A DNA stretch of 25,292 nucleotides from a virus. Location of the stretch: positions 1-25,292 of IMG/VR virus record IMGVR_UViG_3300021420_000892. One strand, written 5' to 3'. Shown here one piece after another: positions 15,083 through 21,453 of the stretch (the first letter of the stretch is position 1; each line of letters opens with the position of its first letter). The notes under the pieces were generated by a model. It saw only the letters and a program-made list of their open reading frames with translations, was not told where the DNA came from and made no database searches. Both the position numbers and the translations under genes were made by a program.

Positions 15083-15745
15083 ATGTCTTTTGTTGCGCCG
15101 CAAGCTCGCCTTGCCGCCGACGTTGCGGCGCCCGACAACACCAATCATTTGGCAATACGAATCATACGGGAGCAGCAGGAACCGCCGGAGGCGGTTCGAC
15201 GGCGGCTGGAGATTGCCGGCGGACGAAACCGCTTCGGCGAAGCGAATTATCGCGCGGTGTGGGGATGGTCGCGCCTAGCGTGGGTAGGCGGCAAGTGGGA
15301 AGACCGTAACTCGGCAGGCGAACTCGTGCGCGAGTGCGTGGAGCTGCGGCGCGTACCCAAGTACGAGCCACACGATCGCTGGCACATCGAACGATGGCTG
15401 CCGCCGGAAGCGTACGGCGCGCCGCGCGCCTGGTACGCACAGACTGTCGAACGCGACGACGGCGTCAGCGTGCCGGCGCTTGGGCCATATCCCGAACGCG
15501 GCGAATACGAGCATTGCTTCACGCTCGAAGGGCCGCACGGCGAATTCGTGCAGCTCACACCTACCGTGGCCGAGTACATTGCGTGCGCCATCGAAGCCGG
15601 ACGGCGCGCGAGCGCCGGCGCAAGGCGGCAGGCAATCGAGCAGCGCGAAGAGCGCAGCGAGCGTGATTACGACAATTGGGCCTGGGACGTGCTCGACAGC
15701 GGATGCCCAGCATTTCACGGGCTGCCGTTCGTGAGTTGTTTATAG
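15083..15745 (+). CDS. Hypothetical protein downstream of capsid gene
   Basis: The frame is open from ATG 14999, itself formed by the tail of hairpin E2 (CACCAATG), and runs through hairpins E3 and E4. ATG 15083 or TTG 15149 are more likely starts; none has a good Shine-Dalgarno. The conserved-looking part begins at LAIRIIREQQEPPEAVRRRL. The protein (220 aa from 15083) is rich in Arg, Glu and Trp (AVWGWSRLAWVGGKWEDR; HIERWLPPEAYGAP), ending in a helical region (REERSERDYDNWAWDVLDSG). No family recognised. The native start seems to have been overwritten by repeats. Its position after the capsid gene suggests a virion accessory role. Confidence 0.6.
   Translation: MSFVAPQARLAADVAAPDNTNHLAIRIIREQQEPPEAVRRRLEIAGGRNRFGEANYRAVWGWSRLAWVGGKWEDRNSAGELVRECVELRRVPKYEPHDRWHIERWLPPEAYGAPRAWYAQTVERDDGVSVPALGPYPERGEYEHCFTLEGPHGEFVQLTPTVAEYIACAIEAGRRASAGARRQAIEQREERSERDYDNWAWDVLDSGCPAFHGLPFVSCL
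15095..15145. repeat. Hairpin E4 overlapping start of the downstream gene
   Basis: Outer stem GCGCCGCAA/TTGCGGCGC (15095-15103/15123-15131), 2x2 mismatch, inner stem TCGCC/GCCGA with one C-C mismatch, loop TTGCC, then C and the tail CGACAACACCAAT (15133-15145). It is a near copy of 10237-10285 in the portal gene. Confidence 0.8.
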
Positions 15746-15853
15746 CGCGAAAAGACCGTGATAGGTCGCTTACAACAGGAAAAAGCCCCAGGGCCCCGCA
15801 ACAACGGCGGGCGCCCTGGGCTACAAGTTTTTTTCGAGTGCGACAACACCAAT
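15741..15853. repeat. Family A copy inside a split hairpin E7
   Basis: TATAG and an E-like 5' arm (CGCGAAAAGACCGTGAT, 15746-15762) are followed by a complete family A element (15781-15827, AAAAGCCCCAGGGC to GCCCTGGGCTACAAG). Then come TTTTTTTCG (15828-15836), able to pair with CGAAAA of the left arm, and the tail CGACAACACCAAT (15841-15853). This suggests that A inserted into an existing E copy. Confidence 0.55.
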
Positions 15854-15884
15854 AGGTATTTGAGAAAAGGAAGAGGGGAGAATC

Positions 15885-16523
15885 GTGAGATCAACAAGCG
15901 CGGTGATCGTCAATTTGGCGGAAGAGACTTGGACTTTGCATCGCAGCTACGGCACTTACCGGGTGCGCGGCTGCGAGAGCGGTGAACCCTATGCGCTCAC
16001 ACGCGTCGACGAACGCACGGCATACATGGATATGGGCGATAAGCGTAGCGTGGAAGTTCCGATTGCGGCCGATGAAATCGCGGCGGATCTCTGCCGCGAG
16101 ATCAATTCCGATAGCGGTGAAGAAAGCTTCTTTGGAGTTTTCGTGGCCGCGGGCGAGACGCCCACCAACGAGGAGCTGCGCAGGGCGCGCGAGAAGCTCG
16201 CCGCGTTTTATCGAAGGCTCGTGGCGGGCGCCGACCGCGAATGGGAGCGCTCGCATTCCTATCTTTTCATCAATGACGTGGAGCGCCGCGCCGCCCACTA
16301 TCTGGGGCTCGAGAAGGATTGGTTTTATCAAGCTCACGAAACGGTTGAATGCCCCGGTTGCGGAGAGAAGATCAAGCCGGGAGTCGCGGTCTGCAGGACC
16401 TGCGGGGCAATTCTCGATCAGGGCAAAGCCGCCAGTCTTGGCCTGGCCCCGCCGAGACGCGTGACGCGGGGAGCGGTTACGTCAAAATCAGGAAATCGGG
16501 CGGACGCAGTTCGGACCAACTAA
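15885..16523 (+). CDS. Zinc-ribbon protein, virion or regulatory accessory
   Basis: GTG 15885 follows AGGGGAG; 212 residues. The N-terminal 60 residues form a beta-rich domain (AVIVNLAEETWTLHRSYGTY). The middle is helical (NEELRRAREKLAAFYRRLVA) and includes YLFINDVERRAAHYLGLEKD. A four-Cys zinc ribbon follows: CPGC at 156-159 and CRTC at 170-173. The tail is basic (PPRRVTRGAVTSKSG). The ribbon may bind nucleic acid or stabilise a protein contact; no enzyme motif is visible. Together with the portal's CxxC pairs, two proteins of this structural block carry zinc-ribbon-like motifs. No specific family is recognised. Confidence 0.75.
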   Translation: MRSTSAVIVNLAEETWTLHRSYGTYRVRGCESGEPYALTRVDERTAYMDMGDKRSVEVPIAADEIAADLCREINSDSGEESFFGVFVAAGETPTNEELRRAREKLAAFYRRLVAGADREWERSHSYLFINDVERRAAHYLGLEKDWFYQAHETVECPGCGEKIKPGVAVCRTCGAILDQGKAASLGLAPPRRVTRGAVTSKSGNRADAVRTN

Positions 16524-16548
16524 GCCTGGTTGAAACGTGGAGAAACCC

Positions 16549-19500
16549 ATGAAACGCCAGTCGGGAACTTTGTTAGGTGCGAAACGCGGCGACTTTGCTT
16601 GTGCCGCGAAGCTCCTGATGTCCATGACGTTCGCGGCGAAGAAGGTGCGCTTTTCGCGCTCGACGATAGCGGCGCTGGTTGCCCTGTTATTTGTATTGAG
16701 CGCGAGCGCTGCACATGCACAGAGTGGGACTCTAGGCAGCACGAGTTCGCCGGTGGTGAATGCTTTCGGACGGCCGATGGCAGGCGTAGATGTGTCGATC
16801 TGCCAGCCGGCCGCCACGACGGCGGCGCAGGTCATCAGCAATACAGCCGTGCTTACGATGGCCAGCAATCCCGTCACGGCGGGATTTGCGGCGGGCATGC
16901 TGGTGCAAGTTTCCGGGTTTACGGGCGCCGATACTTATTTCAATGGAGGGACGTTCACGAATGGAACGGGAATCACCGGAGGCTACACGATTCTATCTGT
17001 AACGTCGACCACCATCACTTACGCGCTTACGCACGCGAACGCCACAGCGTCGAGCAACGGAACGGTGTTGCAGCAGGGCAGTGGCACCACGGGTTGCGCG
17101 GGGCTATCGGCGGTTTACACAGATCCTGGCATGACGCAGCCGCTGGCGCAGCCGATCGTCACGGATGCCTACGGGAACTGGAACGCCTTCGCACAATCGG
17201 GGCAGCTTTACTACGTTCAGTTTTATGGTACCGGCGTGACGACTTCGATGCGCTGGATCATGGTGAACGTCACCACGAATGCCGCCGTGAAGCCGCAAAG
17301 TAGCGATGCGGTGCAACACGTATCGCCGAATGGCAGCGACAGCAACGATGGGCTGAGCATGGGTACGGCAAAGTTGACGTTGCTCGGGGCTTACAACGGA
17401 CTGCCTTCTACCGGTGGAACGATTTACGTAAGCGGTTCCGGCGTGCAATGCACTTCCGTTTCCGGGCAGGGGCTTGGCATTGCCGGCTCCGGAGATCCCA
17501 ATTACGCCTCAATGCCGGCGGTTCTCGGCAACGTGCAATGGGTAAAGGCAAAAGCGAAATCAGTGAGTATCCAAGGATTAAGCGCGGGCACCGATCAGGG
17601 ACAAAACGCGACCTATGGATGGGCGACAAACATCAGTTGCGGTAACGCGACGACTCCTGCCTTTTGGCTCTCTGGTGTGACGGCTTTCGAGATCAGTCAC
17701 ATCATGGTTCGTACCGCCAGCATCGGAGCACGCGTCTCGATTGATTCCACCGGCGCACGGGGCAACGGCTCCAATCTTTCGACCAACATCCGATTTGCCA
17801 ACGATGATTTCTTTTCCGTAAGCGGCGGAGGGCCGGTCATTGACAGCGGAGGCGGACTGACCTGGTTCCGTGTGACCGACACGCTATTAGAAAATGGCGC
17901 GGGACAAGCCTCCACGTCTGACGCTGCTTCGGGGGCTTATTTCAGCAACGGGAATGCCGCCACCTCTCTGGGACTGATCTATTTCGATCATGTTTTTTTC
18001 ACAGGCGGCGGTGGGGTGCGCTTCGACTCTTGCACCGGATCGTCGGGCAGTTTTTATATGCAGCGAGCATTGATGCAAGGAAGCGGAAATAGCCAGCCCC
18101 TTTACGAAGTAACTAACACGTGTGGTGGAGTTGTTTCTGACATTATCCTCGAAGGCGGTGAGTCCGATAGCGGTACAAACATTCCTGTGGTACGCATACC
18201 AGCAGGAATGAATCCGTGCGCTACGAATGTATCGGGAGCGAGTCTATCCGGCTTGCAGTATGCATGGCTGGAAGGGCCACTGACGGTAGGCGCGGGACAG
18301 TGCAGCCCTAACGCTTCCGGCGGAACACCGACCTATGCCGAACTTACGCCCCTGGCTAATGTGATACCCGCTGCCAAATGGCAGCGCAATGGCCCATATG
18401 GAATCTCGATCAACGATGAGAGTTACCGGCGCTCCTTCTCGCCTACATTTGTGCGCTTTGCTAACCTTGCCGCGCAGAGTCCAGCAAGTTGGGTGGCCAA
18501 CCTTGGAACCGGCAATTCGCTGACACAGATTCAAGGCCCAGGCGATCCTTCAGGTGTAACCAACGCCGCTACTCTGAACTGCACTGCGAATGGAGGACAA
18601 GGCGGCTGCGATTACTACGCTTATAACAACAACCTGACGCTTTCAGCCGGAGATTATATCTACGTTGGAGTCTGGGCGCAGCCGGCATCCACGACAGGAT
18701 TTGCCGTTAACACTCTAGGTGTATTCGGAGCGCCAATTGGACTCGAACAGGTTAGCAATCCTTCAACGCTGCGGCTGATCGCAGCTGGGCCTAACGGTGG
18801 CGGAATTCAAAACGGAAACATTTTTAGCAATCCTTACTACCAGACCGATGGTAACTGGCAATGGATTTGGGCGCTGGCCAAGGTCACAGCGCCATCTGGC
18901 TCGCTCGCCACATTCAAGGTTCACCTCGCTTTCCTAACTGGATTTCCGGTCAATTATTACGCGCCGATGTTCGTGCGTATTCCCGCTTCGAGCGTGGCCC
19001 TCGTAGTAGCGCCGACATTTTCCAGCGCCTCGGAAACGGGTAACACCGTCACGTTTACCACAACGGCTGCACATAATCTTTACGGTGCGATGCCGGTGAT
19101 CGTTTCGGGATGCAGCGTCGGTGGCTACAACGGCGAGTGGGTCGTCACCGGAACTCCGACCTCGACGACTTTCACGCTCTACAATCCGACGAGCGGCCTG
19201 GGCGCGCCCACGGGATGCGTCATCACGCCGGGGAACGACAGCGAAGTCGCGGATTGGGCGAATAACATCGCGCCTTATGGCGACAACTGCACGACGGGAA
19301 CTCTGTGCGGAATACGCGGCGTCACCGTGCCGAAAGTCGTCGCTTCGGGGACGTCGACTCTGGGAAATTCGGCGATCGGAGCCGGCGCTTGCGCTGCAGT
19401 AGTGACGAGCAGCGGCGTTGGAGTTGCCACCACGGACAGGATCGAATGGGCCTACGCGAGCGCTCCTGCAACGGCGGATGGACTTCTGATGCTTAGCCCT

Positions 19501-19599
19501 TACGTGACGAGCGGAAATGTGAATTGGAAGCTATGCAATCCTACGGCAAGTTCGCAGACGCCATCAGGACTCGTGGTGAATTGGGAAGTTCTGCGCTAA
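16549..19599 (+). CDS. Large beta-helix tailspike-like protein with signal peptide
   Basis: ATG 16549 has GGAGAAA upstream; a GTG at 16537 is in frame but inferior. The 1016 residues begin with a long basic N-terminus (1-38) and a hydrophobic signal segment (TIAALVALLFVLSASAAHA, to residue 57). Residues about 100-180 and 820-895 are related small beta modules; the second contains TTAAHNLYGAMPVIVSGC. From about residue 258, HVSPNGSDSNDGLSMGTAKL opens a parallel beta-helix of the kind found in pectate lyases and phage tailspikes, with Gly/Asn/Ser-rich coils to about 600. The C-terminus is a Cys-containing beta domain (IAPYGDNCTTGTLCGIRG). A polysaccharide receptor-binding or -degrading role is likely, but active-site residues cannot be assigned. 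A Sec signal on a spike-like protein is unusual. Confidence 0.8.
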   Translation: MKRQSGTLLGAKRGDFACAAKLLMSMTFAAKKVRFSRSTIAALVALLFVLSASAAHAQSGTLGSTSSPVVNAFGRPMAGVDVSICQPAATTAAQVISNTAVLTMASNPVTAGFAAGMLVQVSGFTGADTYFNGGTFTNGTGITGGYTILSVTSTTITYALTHANATASSNGTVLQQGSGTTGCAGLSAVYTDPGMTQPLAQPIVTDAYGNWNAFAQSGQLYYVQFYGTGVTTSMRWIMVNVTTNAAVKPQSSDAVQHVSPNGSDSNDGLSMGTAKLTLLGAYNGLPSTGGTIYVSGSGVQCTSVSGQGLGIAGSGDPNYASMPAVLGNVQWVKAKAKSVSIQGLSAGTDQGQNATYGWATNISCGNATTPAFWLSGVTAFEISHIMVRTASIGARVSIDSTGARGNGSNLSTNIRFANDDFFSVSGGGPVIDSGGGLTWFRVTDTLLENGAGQASTSDAASGAYFSNGNAATSLGLIYFDHVFFTGGGGVRFDSCTGSSGSFYMQRALMQGSGNSQPLYEVTNTCGGVVSDIILEGGESDSGTNIPVVRIPAGMNPCATNVSGASLSGLQYAWLEGPLTVGAGQCSPNASGGTPTYAELTPLANVIPAAKWQRNGPYGISINDESYRRSFSPTFVRFANLAAQSPASWVANLGTGNSLTQIQGPGDPSGVTNAATLNCTANGGQGGCDYYAYNNNLTLSAGDYIYVGVWAQPASTTGFAVNTLGVFGAPIGLEQVSNPSTLRLIAAGPNGGGIQNGNIFSNPYYQTDGNWQWIWALAKVTAPSGSLATFKVHLAFLTGFPVNYYAPMFVRIPASSVALVVAPTFSSASETGNTVTFTTTAAHNLYGAMPVIVSGCSVGGYNGEWVVTGTPTSTTFTLYNPTSGLGAPTGCVITPGNDSEVADWANNIAPYGDNCTTGTLCGIRGVTVPKVVASGTSTLGNSAIGAGACAAVVTSSGVGVATTDRIEWAYASAPATADGLLMLSPYVTSGNVNWKLCNPTASSQTPSGLVVNWEVLR

Positions 19600-19644
19600 G
19601 CGGTACGAAAATCGTCCAAAGCGAACTGGAGAAGAACCCGATCG

Positions 19645-19881
19645 ATGTATGGTCTCGAATTATGGCTGAAGGGACTTGCCGCGGCGGCGATTGCCGGCGC
19701 GGCTAACGGCGTGATCACGGGGTTTGCCGCCGTGGGCATCGATCCTGCGCATTTCAATCTGCAAGCGGGTCTTAAGTCCACGCTGGCCATTGCGGGTGTG
19801 AGCGCCCTCATGAGCGGCATCATAGGCGTCGCGGCGTATTTGAAGCAGTCGCCGCTGCCGGCAAACGACTCGACGAGATAA
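19645..19881 (+). CDS. Small two-helix membrane protein, holin-like
   Basis: ATG 19645; GGAGAAG lies about 12 bases upstream, a rather long spacing. The 78-residue product has two hydrophobic segments (GLAAAAIAGAANGVITGFAA and STLAIAGVSALMSGIIGVAA) rich in Ala and Gly, with a short loop and a polar tail. Size and topology fit small phage holins. No endolysin gene is beside it. It follows the tailspike-like gene by 45 nt and may share its transcript. Confidence 0.7.
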   Translation: MYGLELWLKGLAAAAIAGAANGVITGFAAVGIDPAHFNLQAGLKSTLAIAGVSALMSGIIGVAAYLKQSPLPANDSTR

Positions 19882-19915
19882 GCGCAGGCTCACTTTTCAA
19901 CTGCGAGATGCCTTT

Positions 19916-20036
19916 GTGGCGCCGGGCTTCAGCCCGACAGTTTCCTCTGGCGAGCGAAATGCCGCACTAAAACCACCCCAGCACACGCAAAAACGGCGAG
20001 TGCTGGGGACCCCGGCAAAGGGCGGCGCTGCATTTA
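19916..20036. repeat. Composite repeat: family B inside family D-like arms
   Basis: GGCGCCGGGCTTCAGCCCG (D-like palindrome) is followed by ATGCCGCACTAAAA, then a clean family B hairpin (19972-20015, CCCCAGCAC...GTGCTGGGGACCCCGG), then GGGCGGCGCTGCATTTACC, which matches the right end of family D. It fills the 204-nt gap between the holin-like and adaptor-like genes. Confidence 0.75.
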
Positions 20037-20085
20037 CCGCAACATCGCGTGATGACAACCTGCGCTGAAATTGGAGGAGCGAAGC

Positions 20086-20811
20086 ATGCCCATTGTTGGA
20101 TCGACGGCGTACAACACGGCGGGGCAAATCACTTCGCTGGTGCGCTCGCTTCTGAACGACGCAGCGGGAAATCTTTTTACCGACGCACTTCTCATCCCGT
20201 ACGCCAACTCGGCGTATCGCAAGGTGCAGCGCGCGCTGGCGAATATTCAATCGGCCAGCTTCCTAAGCGACGACGTGCTGCTGGTTGTTCCCGCAGTCAC
20301 GGCCACTGATCCTTCGCTACAAGTTTCGATCACGGATGCCAACGCGCCACCGAATCAATTGCCACCCAACCTGCTCGTGCCGCTGAAATTGTGGGAGCGG
20401 CCAAACGGTTCTACCGACGATTTCGTGGAGATGACAGACCTGACCGATCATGGCGGCCTGCCGTCGCAACCGCAGGGCGCGAATCTTCAATACTGGGAAT
20501 GGCGCGCCGATGGTCTCTACTTCCTGGGGGCCACGCAGGATACGCAGATCCGCCTGCGTTACGAGATGGCTTATCCGCAATTCGTTGACGGCACGAGCGC
20601 CGTGCTGATCCGCGACGCGATCGAGCCGATCGCGTATTTCACCGCAGCGCTTGCCGCGGGGGCTCGCGGAGCGCCGCAAGCGGCGCGCTGGGATGATGCC
20701 GGCACGGATGCGCTGGAAGATTTGTTGCTGCGAGCGACGCATCGCGACCAGCACACGGGGCGACGAAGACGGCCATATACATGGCGACAGGGCTACGGTC
20801 CGATTGTGTAA
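20086..20811 (+). CDS. Head-tail adaptor/connector-like protein
   Basis: ATG 20086 with GGAGGAG at about 20073-20079; 241 residues. It starts with helical segments (TAGQITSLVRSLLNDAAGNL; LIPYANSAYRKVQRALANIQ), followed by a beta region with Trp/Tyr (LQYWEWRADGLYFLGATQDT; IRLRYEMAYPQFVDG) and a helical, basic C-terminus (RDQHTGRRRRPYTW). This helix bundle plus beta layout and its place between capsid and nozzle-like genes fit a ring-forming adaptor that docks on the portal. The assignment is by context and pattern, not by a defining motif. Confidence 0.65.
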   Translation: MPIVGSTAYNTAGQITSLVRSLLNDAAGNLFTDALLIPYANSAYRKVQRALANIQSASFLSDDVLLVVPAVTATDPSLQVSITDANAPPNQLPPNLLVPLKLWERPNGSTDDFVEMTDLTDHGGLPSQPQGANLQYWEWRADGLYFLGATQDTQIRLRYEMAYPQFVDGTSAVLIRDAIEPIAYFTAALAAGARGAPQAARWDDAGTDALEDLLLRATHRDQHTGRRRRPYTWRQGYGPIV

Positions 20812-20845
20812 ACCTTCAGGCGACCTGCTGTTGTTTCCGTCGATG

Positions 20846-20937
20846 AAAAAGCAGATCCCTCGGCCCGAACGCGGGGCCTCGGGATGACAGCGCAGGCGAC
20901 CGCATCGACGGCGCGAGGACTCTTCGGAATGACAACT
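20846..20937. repeat. Family C repeat with a second right end
   Basis: AAAAAGCAGATCCCTCGGCC and GGGGCCTCGGGATGACAG (20846-20890) form a palindromic unit whose left end matches 7831. A second right end GGACTCTTCGGAATGACAA follows at 20917-20935, like a partial tandem copy. Confidence 0.75.
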
Positions 20938-20966
20938 TTTCGTTACGAAAACGGGAGGGAAGGGAA

Positions 20967-21311
20967 ATGGCTCTTGCGATCACGATTACGGATATAGATT
21001 CCGGGGAAGGCAACCTGTACGTGTTTGGCCTGCTGACCGCGTCCGGTAACTATGCAACAGGCGGCGACACACTGGATTTCACCACCGTGGCGAGTCAAAT
21101 TGGCGCCAGCCAGGCGCCGCTGCAAGTGTGGATAGGCGGTGTGACCGGCGATAATTACGGTTTCGTCCGGACCGCTTCGCCGACGCTTGCCAACGGAAAA
21201 ATCAAGATCAATACGGCGTCCAATACGGAGCTCGGTGCAGGGGCATATCCTGCGCGCATCACCGGCGATGCAAACATTCAGATCGAAGCCGTTTTCAATA
21301 AGTTGATTTAG
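20967..21311 (+). CDS. Small beta-rich virion-type protein (114 aa)
   Basis: ATG 20967 directly follows GGGAGGGAAGGGAA, one of the strongest ribosome binding sites in the window, suggesting high expression. The sequence is nearly all beta (LAITITDIDSGEGNLYVFG; TGGDTLDFTTVASQIGASQA; LQVWIGGVTGDNYGFV) without Cys or signal peptide, ending ANIQIEAVFNKLI. A capsid decoration protein or small tail protein would fit the strong translation signal, size and location. I recognise no family. Confidence 0.75.
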   Translation: MALAITITDIDSGEGNLYVFGLLTASGNYATGGDTLDFTTVASQIGASQAPLQVWIGGVTGDNYGFVRTASPTLANGKIKINTASNTELGAGAYPARITGDANIQIEAVFNKLI

Positions 21312-21347
21312 TGGGGCGATTGTTGTGCTCTCGCAGGAAATGAAGAA

Positions 21348-21434
21348 AGATTCTTCGACTTCGCGTCCCGACGGAAATCGTGACGACACGATTTCCCGGA
21401 GCAAAAGGCTCGGGACGCTTCGCTCAGAATGACA
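21348..21434. repeat. Family C repeat with long nested palindrome
   Basis: AGATTCTTCGACTTCGC and GCTTCGCTCAGAATGACA bound GCGTCCCG/CGGGACGC arms and, in the centre, a perfect 10-bp stem GGAAATCGTG-ACGA-CACGATTTCC. It ends 19 nt before the next start codon. Confidence 0.8.
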
Positions 21435-21453
21435 CGTTTACGGTAGGTCGAAC

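Noticed and set aside
14949-15145. Integron attC sites as explanation of the bulged hairpins
   Set aside because: The core motifs RYYYAAC and GTTRRRY are absent, spacing is wrong and no tyrosine recombinase or gene cassettes are visible.
7688-21434. CRISPR-like array
   Set aside because: Repeats are dispersed, palindromic, of unequal length and without regular spacers; no cas gene.
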